A DNA stretch of 64,000 bases from Perca fluviatilis. Its lineage: Eukaryota; Chordata; Actinopteri; Perciformes; Percidae. The stretch is from the NCBI RefSeq assembly GCF_010015445.1, contig NC_053119.1, forward strand, positions 7,908,550 through 7,972,549, written 5' to 3'. The notes below the pieces were generated by a model. It had not been told where the DNA came from, did not search any database, and was given only the letters and a program-made list of their open reading frames with translations. Every line of letters begins with the position of its first letter. Position 1 is the stretch's first letter. Made by a program: the position numbers and the translations under genes. Below, in pieces: positions 26,401 to 39,253 of this stretch.

Positions 26401-27993
26401 CAGAAACACAACTCCAACTTATCTCTAATGTTGCTCTGTGTCCGCTGGATGTATGAATAGGTAATTCTTTGCCAACATGTTGTTACACCTGCAATAACTG
26501 ATTTTTTTTGGCCACTTGCAGGCAGCAGAAAAAGTATTGTTCAGGAAAAGGGAAATCACATCGTAGAGGAAATAAGGAAGCACGGAAATCTGATTGGATG
26601 TTGGAAGGCCGATGACCACATCGTGTTTAGCCATGGCCAGATTTTTCTCAGCCGACAAGCTTGTTGACCATCAGTGCAGTAGCCCAAATATTTCAATGAT
26701 CATTCTGCTCTATGGGAAATTAATGAACTTCCAATGACTTGTATCATGTTGGCGGCACTGTGGGCTCAGGGTGGGGGATCACGAAAAGAAGAAAGAAATG
26801 GAGTTTTTGGGGATATGAAGTTTTTCTCTGCCAGTCAGAATTATAATCACATGGTGTTCTTGAATCACTAATTGAACTGTCCAACTCTGATGTGTCAAGC
26901 ATATGTGACTCCAGTTCATTATGGGCCGTCTAAGCAGAGGTGGAAAAAGTCGCGATTCTGATCTCAAGTTCTGCTACTTCAATTACTCAAGTCAGAGCAC
27001 AAGTTAAAGACAAGCTCACAAAACCTCAATGTTGAGTCATAGTGGATATAAGTACGTTTTGTCAATGCTTAAAGCTTGAAGTCAATACATGACTTAATAA
27101 GTAATGTTTTTGGTCCTTGCTTATGAGATGTAATGTTCATGGACTCCTTCCAATCACTTCTCGGTTTACTTATTGGTAGGCGCCACAATAAATGTGCACT
27201 TGTAAATAATACCCCCAAAAGTCATGCTTTAATAAGCGTCACAGATTTTCAAGTCAACTGCTTTTCAAGTCAACTGCTTTTCCTTTTAAACAAACTGCTA
27301 CTTTGAACTGAATTCAGTGTCGGGGGGGAAGGACACTGAATGTGTAAATGGTTGGAATAAGTCATGCACATAAAGTAATGATGCATTCATTGCCAGATAG
27401 TACCCCCTTTGTTCTCAGGATGCTGGTGTTGTTATCCAACAGTAAAATAAAAAAATTCCTTAACGATATTTAATACTGTATTTACTCAGGCAAAATGGGT
27501 GCGTAGATAAAAAGTCAAACCCACGTGGATACATCGTTATACTGTTGTTGTGGAAACTATACATTATAATTCTCTAAAGTGAAACCTTTAATCCTTTAAG
27601 CCTCTAATCTAGACACAGAGTATCACCATCATCATGTCATCATGTCATACTTTAACCTTGAGCGGAGTACTAATTGCCTCTGTGAGAATCCGGCTGCAGC
27701 TTTTTCCAGCTTGCAGCATTGAAAAGAGGAAGAGTGTGGTCGACAATGGCAGGAAAGGGAAACTTGTAAAGGGAAGTTTGGCTGTAGCCACGACATTAGC
27801 GGTGAGGAGAGTGCACTGGTAGTAGGGAAATAATTTGCACATTTTTGCACATATAAACAGTGCAGCTTATTCTTGACAACATAAAACATTTGAATGTGAT
27901 CCAAACATACTGTAACTGTAGCTTTTTTTAAATGTGTACTATGGTTCTGGTAGTAATAGTAATCATTTTAGTAGTATGTCTGATTATAAACCT
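26401..27993. other. intergenic, nothing identified
   Basis: AT-rich, without exon-like sequence. A GGTGGAAAAAGTCGCG stretch at about 26939 hints at a degraded hAT-like fragment. Confidence 0.5.
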
Positions 27994-29222
27994 GGGCCCA
28001 TATTTATCAAGCCTCTGAGAATTACTCACAAGAACACTGCTAAGAATTGACTTGATGTACTCATTATGCTTTTTGGCTTTTTCCATTTCCTTTATTGTGT
28101 TGTATATCTTTTTTGTGCACGTTATAGGTTTACAAAGTGAAAAAGCCCAAAGTCCCCCCCAAAGGGACTTACCACCTCCAACAGAAAACACCGTTCACAA
28201 ACTGCTCCAAACAGCTCTATTGTAGTCCAGCCTTTACTTCAGAGACAAACGTGGTCACTTTGTAACACACGTTATAATGCTCACCTAGCTGCTAGCATGG
28301 CACGCCCTCATACTCTGCTTCTGACTGGCTAGTAGTCCTTACCTAGCTACTGTGCATGTGCGACTCCCAACAAAGATGGAACAGAAGTGCGATGCCTCAC
28401 TCTGTAGCTAAAACAGAGAGCTCAACACACAGGGTGAAAAGAGGAGCTGCAGCAATGTGCAGTACAACACAAATATGGTCTTTTTTGAAATTTAAACCAT
28501 GTAAACCTATTCTGATATAACCTTTAAATACAATTATGATCCTGAAAATGAGCATAATATGAGCACTTTAAGAGTAAAAAAGTTAGTTATCAAGCATCTC
28601 AGTCGTAATTTAAGTGAAGTGTAGGACTAAATGTTAAGTGTCAGTCTAAGAGACGATTCACGACACTTTGCTGTGCCACAAACAGGATTTTGGATGACGA
28701 CATAGGCATGGACCAATCACTGAATAGATTTCCCTATTTAAGAATATTCTCAGATAAATTCACATTGAATGGTGAAATTCCTAAGAGGACTTCAACACAC
28801 ATTTGATGATAAAGAATTTTCAAGAGAATACATTATGACATACACATTGGAAATGAAAGATAAACATGCTTTCTATCATGTCTTAATAACAAACTTGAAA
28901 CCAGTGTGCTGTTAACTGACCTGCCTATATATAGCTTAGATTTTAGGACATTTTATGCCTATTTGATTAACTGCTCGTCGTCAAACATTTCAAAAACATT
29001 CTTCCTCTCCTGAAAGATTTGCGAGCTCTCTGTCTCCTCAGTGCCATCACAAGCCCCTACTGGCAACTCCCAACCACCCGAGAGACCTCTGGAGCTGTCT
29101 TAAATAACTGGGAGAGTAAGAGTAGTTGTAATTAGTTATAAGGAATTTATTTATAAGTTTTGAAAGTAGGAGTAAATGTCATGAATTCTCAGCACTTTGA
29201 GAAGCTTCATAAATACGGGCCC
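27994..29222. mobile_element. MITE with GGGCCC ends, interrupted by family A copy 3
   Basis: The left end GGGCCCATATTTATCAAGC is matched in reverse at the right end (GCTTCATAAATACGGGCCCC). The interior is interrupted at 28056-28567 by a family A MITE. No coding content is visible. Confidence 0.65.
28056..28567 (+). mobile_element. piggyBac-like MITE, family A, copy 3
   Basis: The right end is GAGCACT then TTAA. The left end is degenerate (TTGA then TGTACTCATTATGC). It lies inside another inverted-repeat element that spans 27994-29222. Confidence 0.8.
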
Positions 29223-29637
29223 CGATTCTTTGTTGCTGCAATTATGTCATTTCTGCAGGTTTTAATTATATGTAGTTGAATCTAAGTTCGTCTAAATCAC
29301 AATGCCTGGAATTTTAAGTGAGAAAGCAGCGAGGACACAATAATACACTGTGTTCTGAAATAAAATCTTCAAAATACTGTGTCTAATGCACTCACATGAC
29401 TTTCTTTTTAAGTACATGAACAGTCAGATATGTCAACATCCTCAACCTGTATGATTTGTTACCACAGCAACCTGTTAATCTCTCTCCAGGACCACTTACA
29501 CCCTGCTTTACGACATGCTAAGGTCATATACTTGACTAAATGGATGGCTGAGCTCATCTCAACATGACATCTACCTTCAGTCTAGGGAACCACGGGAACT
29601 CTGAACTCTTAAGTTAATCACAGTCCTAGTTAGGGGG

Positions 29638-29640
<3 letters not shown>

Positions 29641-29684
<44 letters not shown>

Positions 29685-29699
29685 TGTGTGTGTGTGTGT
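29641..29699. repeat. (TG)n microsatellite
   Basis: About 29 TG units with one TA interruption. Confidence 0.97.
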
Positions 29700-30331
29700 A
29701 GTGATTACAGCAGGACAGTAGTAAGTAAAAACAATGCAAAAGAGTTTAGCATTCATGTTTCAGATGACGTCTCTCAACACATCCTGTAGCACTGCCAGCA
29801 TGTTTAACTGAAACAAACATTGCCAACTGAAAGACAGAGAATCATTTACTGGTAAACTTACCATGAAATGCAAACGGTAACCAAGAGACCCAAAGTCAAT
29901 ATGAAGCAGGATTAGGGCAATAAAATACTGCTACGGTTCAGTGAGGATCTGTTATTGTCAACATAAAGCTCTATTTAAATATTTCTAGATAAGAATCAGT
30001 CATTAATTCTGGCTCAAAGTTCATGGGTGCCATTAAGCTCAGAAACAGTCTACTGCCACATTTGTGGCCCTGCAAATACTTATTACAATGCCCATTGCAC
30101 CTGAAACAAAATTGCTGGATGGATGAAAACTGGAGACAACTTTGCTTTTCTTAAATTAAAAAAATCCAAACAGAATTGGCCTGAGGATGTCAGAAGACAA
30201 ACCATGACTTTACCTAAATTAAAAGGGTTTACCCTGCAGATGTAGAACTGTATTCTGAACTGCAAGACGGTTTCCATTCATTCCAATAAAACAACACAGG
30301 AGCGTTTTCCGTCCTAAACCAGGGAATGTAA

Positions 30332-30980
30332 AGCTGCAGACACACCGACCAGACAGCCGACCCTCGGTAGAAAAGACAGTGTGACTGATCAGTGTCCCCG
30401 AGTTGGTCCAAAAAGTGCCTCGGAACACGCCAAAGTGACGAGACGTAATACGTCTCCATAACAGCAGGCGGCGCTAATCTGTATTGTCGCCCAAAAATGA
30501 AAACCGGCAGCTGATTGGATGAACGCGTCACGTGGGTCTGGTTTCTCCGGAAATTCAAAGACAGACTGTCATGGCGGCTCGTTCAGAATACCATCTCATA
30601 AAATAGTTCACCGAAACGTGTTTCTGAAAACATTTTAAGTGAGAAATAGGCCGCGCAGTTACTGAATCTGTCTTCATTTAAGATCGAAAAAAAGGTCAGT
30701 TTGAAAGATTTTCGTCAGATTTTGAGAGACTCTAGTCACGCTCATTCTGCTCCCTGTTTCCGGGTTAGCACTCTACCAATCAGATGGGTCATTTGAGTCC
30801 GACTGCCGGCAGTGCCCGCCCTGCTGATTATACACGTCAAATCGGCCAAAATGAAGGCCGACGGCCCCTCGGACGGACGACGGCACAGAACACACCGAAC
30901 AGACTCGAGTCACGACCTCGAGTCACGACGAATCGTCTGTCTGTCCGACAGACGATTATCGGCTCGCTGTGTCCGGGCCT
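30332..30980. mobile_element. Harbinger-like MITE, family B, copy 2
   Basis: It is the same family as 22549-23130 (for example GCAGGCGGCGCTAATCTGTA). The right end is GTGTCCGGGCCT before TAA. The left end is degenerate (AGCTGCAGACACACCGACC after TAA). Confidence 0.8.
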
Positions 30981-31971
30981 TAACAGCCACAGTTTTAAAC
31001 GCGTCGTTAACGTTGTGAAACGGATGCATTTTGGTTACGTTTAGGCACAAAAATACTTGATTAGGTTTAGAAAAAGATTGTGGTTTGGGTTAAAATAAGA
31101 ACATCTGTTATTTGACTTTGTATTACTTCTGGTTACGCACGTGACAGCAGAACGTGACGCAATTCCGTTTGTTCCGTAAAGTAAAAAAAAATAAGCTTTG
31201 TTGACTTTTCTTTTCAAACAGGACACGAACCCCAGTCTCCTGGGTAAAAGTCCTGTGTTGGGAAGTGGGCATTCACACTGCGATTCGCCGCAGGGTTGTG
31301 CGGCGGGGGGAGTATCAATGAAACGGCCCATTTTGTGACGTCTTGTTGTGTTCTTTAACCCCCCCAATGTAGCACAAGTAGACTTTATATTTCACAGTTA
31401 CTGTTTTCAGTCAGAACGTTTATAGATCTCGACGTTTTGACCGCACTTGAAGGCAGCTTTATTTCACGGAGAAAGAGAGAAAGAAAAGAGACGAGCGAGA
31501 CATGGCAAGTGTGTTGCTGTTGCCGTAAGCTATTACGTAAACTCATGGGCTGTTCGGTGCTTGTGATTTTTTTTGTTACCCTCATCGTGTTTTAAGACTT
31601 TCTTGGCAGGGATAAAGGCAATGATGTTTGTACGGGAATCTCACACCGCCTCAAACCATATAGCTCAAAACACACTGATCGCGGGCTACATAATTGGTCA
31701 CCACAGCGTGATGTGGGTTTGCGGTCTCAACGTTTCAACCGCAGGGGTTTTTTGGACTGTCCTCCCTGCGGAAACCCCCGCCGCAGCCTAAACACACTAC
31801 CCCCATTCAAAAAATGAACAGAAAGACCTGCGTTTTTGCCAGACCCTCTGACGGCGAACGCAGGCTGTCTGAACGCTGCCTTATGGGGGAGGAGCTAGCG
31901 AACTGCAAGGAGGTATTTGCTGAATTTGACAAAAAGTGTATTGGATTAAGATCGCAGACTCCACCTTTAAG
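30981..31971. other. intergenic, degraded repeats
   Basis: About 31010-31260 (GGTTACGTTTAGGCACAAAA, CAGTCTCCTGGGTAAAAGTC) resembles a common fish repeat and is related in style to 5400-5520. 31270-31800 has GC-rich ends suggestive of another MITE, not resolved. Confidence 0.45.
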
Positions 31972-31982
31972 AATTGCTTTTC

Positions 31983-32176
31983 TGTGGCCGGGTTGGTTCA
32001 GTTGGTAGAGCAGGCGCACATAGACCTTCGAGGTTCATGCCTCGATGCAGAGGTCCAGGGTTCAAATCCGACCTGTGACGATTTTGTGCATGTCTTCCCT
32101 CGCTCTCTCTCCCCTTTCTCACCTAGCTGTCCTGTCAAATTAAAGGTGGAAAAGCCCTAAAAATAATCAAAAAACC
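31983..32176 (+). mobile_element. tRNA-derived SINE with 11-bp TSD
   Basis: The head resembles a tRNA with an A box (GTTCAGTTGGTAGAGCAGGC) and a B box (GGGTTCAAATCC), followed by a tRNA-unrelated body and an A-rich tail. AATTGCTTTTC flanks it at 31972-31982 and 32177-32187. Confidence 0.9.
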
Positions 32177-32187
32177 AATTGCTTTTC

Positions 32188-33969
32188 CAGGCTTCAGTAT
32201 TTCTTTTTAAACAAATATTAAACCTGTTATCCTCCTTTGGCAAATTTAGGACAGCTCAGACTCAGCTTGTCAGGTTTAGCGCTTAACAGACATAATTCAC
32301 CTTTCACCAGTCTAAACTGTAATGTTTGACATATTAATAACATGGTAATATGAGGAAGGTTAGCCTGCTATGTTTGTATTGATTTCATTGTTGTTTTGTG
32401 TATCCTTGTCCTCTTAGAGAATTGTGGCTGTGCTGGGAGTCACTGTGGGCATGATCCCTAAGGCCCAAAGAGACATTGTATTTGATATTGGGTTATAGAC
32501 AAACAAGCGTGGCTTGACTTGACATTAGCTGCTGCAGGGACCGAACAAGATCCTTCAGTGACTGATTGTTGTCGAACCAGTAATCAGCCCTTCCAGAAGT
32601 AAACACAATCAAGATGTCTGGGCCTGTCTGGGCTGCTATGGCAACATCAGCTTCTTGGCAACCGATTTGGATACCTCAATCAAGGGTGCTGACTAATAGC
32701 TAACAAAATACTGACACGTGTTTACAAAAAAAATGAAAAAACATCGGAGCCACCTTTCAGTCTAAATTGTTAAAATGTGAGACATATATGAACAGTTTGA
32801 GAAAGTAAAAAATGGAAGGAAAACTGAGCGTGCTAACTTGTATTTTGTAAGGTTTCAAACGTTACCATCTGCCATCTTTTTGAAAAGTGAGCTATGGAAT
32901 TTTTTTTCTTATTCTCAAAATGGACACAATGAAAGCCTGCAGTCAGTACAGGAAACAGCTTTTAAATCCTCAAAACCTTCCTGCAGACTTTTAAAAGCCC
33001 ATTAAGTCTGACGCCCAAGCTCTAATTCATGAAGCACATGGAAGAGTGACTACTGGATACATAAAAAAAGACCCAAAGTTTTCATGTGATGGACCCTAAA
33101 GTAGATTCCACAAACTTATTTACTAAGACGTTGCATGTAGAAGCCCCAGAGATGTTTGATTTCAGATAGAACACTACGCAGGATCACATGATATGAGCAG
33201 GTGGGCAGAGATGCGATCAAATTAAGTATGTCAGTTCTGTACTTAGAATACTTCCCTACAGGTATTGGTTCTTCTTATATTTATTTCCTTTTCCTTTATC
33301 TTCACCTTCCTATCTTCATTCCCATCTTTTTTTTCTTCCCTGTTTTATTTTTCCTGTTTTATTTCCTTTATTTCCTGTTCTTTTATCCTTTTGTCTTCAG
33401 TTAGTTTCTTACTTCATGACAGCTTATTTTTAAAGAATTTGGGGTTAAAGTTACTCCTCCATGAAATCATGGAAGTGCTCAGCCAACACATATACAGGAT
33501 ATAAATACTTGTAGACTAATGTGACAATGACACAATAATATTAAGTCAAACAATTTGAAAATATGCTCCCCCTTCAGGTTTTAAGCAATATTGCAGCTGA
33601 GTGTCTCATTCTCTCTAGCATTGCATGTATGTATCACACTTTTGCATGCCTGGTAAACACGTATGGTTTATAATGTAAAAGCCGGTATAACAATGTCCTG
33701 ATGGCCTCTACTCAGGATGATTTTAGCATGAAGAAGGAAGTAAAAATCTGGATGCCATATGATCCACACAATGGTCTTTTATTTCTAAGTATCTGTCAAG
33801 CCTTTGGGCATTTTGGGAGAGAGAGGTCAGGGTGGCAGAAAGTTACACATGGAAGATGAGAAAGCAGAAAGGAGGTAATGGTGCTGAAGGGAGGAAAAAC
33901 AACTAAGTTAAATGGGAAGACGTAATTCACATCAAAGATCTTTTTGTGAGGATCACAGTTTAAAAAAGA
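32188..33969. other. intergenic, nothing identified
   Basis: AT-rich sequence with a pyrimidine-rich tract at 33270-33400. No gene. Confidence 0.55.
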
Positions 33970-34365
33970 TTGGCATTTCTTTAAACCAATCACAATCGTA
34001 ATGGGCGGTGCTAAGTATCGGTGCTAAGCAGCGGTGCTAAGCAGCGGTGCTAAGCAGCGGTGCTAAGCAGCGGTGCCGCTGCGAAATAGGCTCGGGAAGG
34101 AACTTGTTTTGGTGGAACGTGTGTACGTTCAAAGGTTGTTTTAGTCGTGCAACAGAAAACTCTGATTGGACAGATAGTCTAGCTAGCTGTCTGGATTTAC
34201 CCTGCAGAGATCTGAGGAGCAGTTAACCATAGTCCTCATAAATCCACTAGAGATTAAAATGCCAACACAAAGGAAGCCCAAGGCAACGGATATCCGGCCT
34301 AAATGAGTGAAATCCGGCGGAATTTCCATCGGCAACGGAGCAATCCCGGGAAGAGGAATGTGGAG
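33970..34365 (-). repeat. interspersed repeat family C, copy 2, with internal 13-bp expansion
   Basis: It is the reverse-complement copy of 18110-18545. At about 34007-34077 a CAGCGGTGCTAAG unit is repeated about five times; the other copies have one. Confidence 0.7.
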
Positions 34366-34616
34366 GATATAGACTAGGGGGAGCATGATCAAGGATCTCA
34401 AAGGGGAGAGTGAAGAGCAGATAAAGAATCAAGAAGTGTGTCTCTGACAGTAGGAGGAAGAGTAGACTCATGGTAGGGAATGGGAGGAGGAAAATGGAGA
34501 GAAGGATAATGGGCTTAAGGATATTCAGAGGTTGGATGAAGATGACCTGAGAGAAGAAGAGGAAAGATGAGAACTTTACCAAGAAGGACTTGGAGGAAGT
34601 GAAGAGTCAACATTCA

Positions 34617-34885
34617 ATTCAGTTAAATTTTATTTATGGTGTGAAATCACAACATGGAGTTATCTCAGGACACTTTACAGACCATAGGTCCAGACCACAC
34701 TATAATTTACAAAGACTCAACAATTTCCCCCGAGCAAGCATTTAATGTGACAATGGCAAAAAAAAAAAAAAAAAACGTCCTTTTTACAGGCAGACAGACC
34801 CAGGCTCGAGGTGGGCAGCCATCTGCCGATGGCCAATTGGGACACAGAGACACTGATACAGATATACAGAAATATGATTCATAAT
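34617..34885 (-). mobile_element. LINE-type 3' region, minus strand
   Basis: AATTCAGTTAAATTTTATTT, then ATCTCAGGACACTTTACAGA and the CCATCTGCC block are the reverse complement of a common fish non-LTR 3' tail. It is broken by a poly-A tract near 34760. Confidence 0.55.
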
Positions 34886-35428
34886 AATTAAAGCAGTTGG
34901 CATGATGCGACTTAGTAACAATAAAGATAATAGAACTACATCACTTTTTGTTATGTTTATTACACAAAGTTCTGCAGTTAAAGTGAACCACAAAACAGAC
35001 TCTACAGTCCTCCCCAGTCACCTGAACTGACTCCTGTCTGAAACCATCGAGGTAACGAGCAAACGCAGCATTTCAGTAATGATAATGTAGCAGCCCTTTG
35101 AAACCAGTTCTTGTGGTTGAACAATGCCGCGCTTTAAAATAACATCCCGCTTCGAGTCATGCCTGATGTAAATTAAGTACAGTGGCTGCACTTTTAAAAA
35201 GAGAGAGGACATTTTGCCACTTCAGTAAGATACTGAATTTGCTTGATTGGCAGTTCTTTTGTCAAGTCTCAGCAAAGTGTTAGTCCAGAGCCACAGGCCC
35301 TCAGAACAGCTGCAGCATTCCTTAGGACAGATTCTACATGTCTTGGTTTTAGTAGCACTTCATTTGAGATATTTGTCTCTGAGATTTCTGTCTCAACCCA
35401 TAATGGAGGTAAACACGAATTGAACAGA

Positions 35429-35459
<31 letters not shown>

Positions 35460-35529
35460 TTCTTGTTCAACTATGTTCATTCGGTCCAAAAACCGGGAGT
35501 CCAGTATACTTGTGGGGTCCCGACAGCTT

Positions 35530-35824
<295 letters not shown>

Positions 35825-36098
35825 GCTCACAACGTTAAAAAAATCAACAGCAACATTTCTTTCCAGGATTCCTGCAGTTCTGTTGGATGGAAAGTAGTTT
35901 CAATGAAGACAATGAGGTCTGTTGATTATCCACATTAACCACTGCATAAAAAACATCTTAAAACCAAAACGTTCTGCACGGCTAAATCACACTAGATGTA
36001 AGCAACACTATTTGACATTTTTTGGGTGAGCTGACTCTTTAACGCGTAAAAAGGACTGGCAGTTGCCCGCCGCCGTACTGGAAAAGTACAATGGTTAA

Positions 36099-36545
36099 AG
36101 TGCTTATATTATGCTCATCTTCAAAAAACACCATATTTGTGTTGTACTGCACATTGCTGCAGCTCCTCTTTTCACCCTGTGTGTTGAGCTCTCTGTTTTA
36201 GCTATAGAGTGAGACATCTCACTTCTGTTCCACCTTTGTTGCGAGTCGCACATGCTCAGTACGGACTACTAGCCAGTCAGAAGCAGAGTCTGAGGGAGTC
36301 CCACACTAGCAGCTAGGTGAGCATTATAACGTGTTACAAAGTGACCACGTTTGTCTCTGAAGTAAAGACTGGACTACAATAGAGCTGTTTGGAGCAGTTT
36401 GTGAACAGTGTTTTCTGTTGGAGATGGTAAGTCCCTTTGGGCTGGACTTTGGGCTTTTTCACTTTGTAAACCAATAATGTGTAGCAAAAAGATATATAAC
36501 ACAATAAAGGAAAGGGAAAAAGCCAAAAAGCATAATATGAGCACT
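36099..36545 (-). mobile_element. piggyBac-like MITE, family A, copy 4
   Basis: The left end is TTAA then AGTGCTTATATTATGC; the right end is CATAATATGAGCACT. It is shorter than copy 2 because sequence near the left end is missing. Confidence 0.8.
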
Positions 36546-36597
36546 TAAAACCGGGTGAGATGAAGCGTGACACTCAATTTGCATGCCACACAAACAA

Positions 36598-36598
<1 letters not shown>

Positions 36599-36676
<78 letters not shown>
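36599..36676. repeat. (CA)n microsatellite
   Basis: 39 uninterrupted CA units, 54 bp after a family A MITE. Confidence 0.98.
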
Positions 36677-36677
<1 letters not shown>

Positions 36678-38025
36678 CATTGAACATGATCGCTCCTGTT
36701 GGCTGGATCACAGACTTTAATACCAGGCCTTCTTTAAAAAAACATTAAAAAAAAAAAAAAAAAATAATGTTTGCTTTTATCCCTCTCTGCAGGAATGTGC
36801 GTGGTGAGTTATCGCATTTTCAGAGAGTTGGCATTCATACCAAGACTGTTTGGTTGGGGGGACTTGTTGTTTATACCAGGAGTGTTAAGTCGCGGCAGGC
36901 GTGGCTGATTTTCCTTCTCGTCTTTAGATTGGGGAAAGCTTTTAGGATTCCATCGTACAGTAGGTCTGTTTTTAGCCAGGGATGATGGAGCCTGAAGAGC
37001 CAGAACTTCATTTACTTATAAGCTAGAAATGAAGCCCTCACATGATCCTGCCATTTGTGAAATCTGGGTTACAGTTCACATTTTGTTTTCAATCTTAATA
37101 ACTTGTTTCTTAGGAGATATTGATTATTTGATGTTTCTCCCCAAAATGTACTGGATGATAAAAAAGAAAGTCAAAGTGCACTATTCTCTAAATGTAGAGT
37201 GCATCACAGCCCAACTGAAAATCTGTTTTACTGTATATCAGTCTGCATCCTTCCATATCTTCCTCAACTTCTCTGATCTGGTCTGTTATCATAGAGCACT
37301 TTTCTCTTTGCACGCCTGAACTTTTATGTTTTTTGGTTAGTTATCAGGGTGCTCTGACTCTTTGTCTCTGTCCTTTTTGTTCCTTGGAGTAGCTGGTGCA
37401 TCTTCTTAAATTAAAGTATGATAACTGGTTTTGATTTTGCAGCCAAGGCAGGAACTGAAGAAAGTGAGTCGAGATGATCTTGAGGTGTTTGCACCTTGTC
37501 GTGGACGGTTCCCCACTGAAATGCTCAGGGAAGCGCTGCTGCTCTTTACCCTCGGACGCCAGCCGTAGACTGTCGTGATAAGCAAATTCAGATGTGATTT
37601 CACATAATCCTCGCCCTGCAGCCTCAGTGGTCTTTCTCACAGGACTAAGACAATATCCTATAATGTAAAGATTGGCTTATGATTCAAAGTCAAAAACCTG
37701 TTTGTGCCCCAAGTGCTGATCAACAGAAGCCTACATTGTGTTGTTATCCAAGCATGCAACCATTAAAACAGATGTCTGTGTGTGGTGTGGTGTCTGCACT
37801 GTGCCCTACTGTAGCTGAAGGCTGTGGAAACCTCTTACGTCTCTTTGTGTGACTCTGACTCACCACTTACACATTGGACAGTTTGACAGTGACGGGAATG
37901 AATGACATGGATTCTCTGAGTACGGTTTATGAAGATCAGCCCTTCTACAGACTCCACTGGGGACTTCAAGTAGACTTTTTCTTAGGCGACTACTCTGAGT
38001 TGAACAAAAAGTGTGACCATATAGG
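36677..38025. other. intergenic, nothing identified
   Basis: Includes a poly-A tract near 36750. No exon or repeat boundary is recognised. Confidence 0.55.
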
Positions 38026-38033
38026 GAACCTAC

Positions 38034-38556
38034 CAGAGGTGTATAGTCCAGGTGCCAGAAAGTAGAAATCCTGTCCAGCAGCTGTCCCAACCATCACTAA
38101 ACCAGCTCCTCTACCAGGTAGATGAGCTCGTTAGTGAAAACACCTGTTCTAGATGTAGAGGCAGATCCAAAAACATGGCAGGATTTTTACTTTCTGGCAC
38201 CTGGACTATACACGTCTGTTCAGCAACCAACATATCTTAGACGGTATACAGTAGTTTCCAAACGAGACATGGATGCACTACACAGCCTTTTCAAATTAAA
38301 ATATCAGCAACTGTACTTTAGAATACAATTCTAATCTACTTTACAAAACTACCATCACAAATACTGAAATTCAGACATGTATAGTTCAGGTGCCAGAAAG
38401 TAAAAATCCTGCCATGTTTTTGGATCTGCCTCTACATCTAGAACAGGTGTTTTCACTAACGAGCTCATCTACCTGGTAGAGGAGCTGGTTTAGTGATGGT
38501 TGGGACAGCTGCTGGACAGGATTTCTACTTTCTGGCACCTGGACTATACACCTCTG
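38034..38556. mobile_element. fold-back hAT-like element with 8-bp TSD
   Basis: The outer ends are CAGAGGTGTATAGTCCAGG and its reverse complement. GAACCTAC flanks the element on both sides (38026-38033 and 38557-38564). Each arm is about 185 bp, and the two arms are near-perfect inverted copies separated by about 150 bp. Within each arm the end motif recurs inverted, so an arm resembles a small transposon in its own right. Confidence 0.85.
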
Positions 38557-38848
38557 GAACCTACATCAATGGTAAACTGTCATCATGCTACTGCGTTGGC
38601 ACAGGTGTTGTGAAGCTTATTGCAAGAATAGCTACGTGGAAAGCAGAGTGGAATGGGTTCATAAGCTTTTCCAAACTAGAAAGGACTCAGAGAACGAATA
38701 CTTCACCAAGGATGCACAGAATTGTTTGTAGATGATGATTTGAATCAACATACACATCATGATAGATACCATTCCATCCAGGAGCATTGGGATTTTGTAA
38801 TACAATGATTTGTACAAAATGTGAAGAAAGTACACTGACAATCACTAA

Positions 38849-39253
38849 AGCCCTATTCGCACGGGATAAGTATTACCTGGGGACCTCTTGTAGTTTATAA
38901 ATTACCCCCACACGTCTGTATTTCGTCTGGCGCATTCACACGGGATAACTGAAGTCTGTATTTTACTCAAATTTACAGACATTATCCCCCGGATATGATG
39001 TCAAAACTTTTCATTTATAATTGACAACGCAGCCAGTTAGACCCCAAATCACAGAGATGCCGATTCGCACGGGACTAATATTATCACAGGACCTCCGTTT
39101 TCGGCGAAATATGGTAGGTCATTTGCGGGGGAATTATTACTTTACAAATTACAGACATGACCGATTCGCACGGGATTAAGATCACAGACAACCTCCGATT
39201 ATTACAAATGACTGGAGGTCACCAGGTAATACTTATCCCGTGCGAATAGGGCT
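38849..39253. mobile_element. Harbinger-like MITE with TAA target duplication
   Basis: The terminal inverted repeats are about 31 bp (AGCCCTATTCGCACGGGATA... and its reverse complement). TAA occurs on both sides (38846-38848 and 39254-39256). Confidence 0.9.

Noticed and set aside
31983..32060. Possible tRNA gene (A and B boxes; similar heads at 39540, 49929 and 51878)
   Set aside because: The head does not fold into a complete cloverleaf by eye and is followed by a SINE body, A-rich tail and an 11-bp target duplication, so it is a SINE, not a functional tRNA gene.
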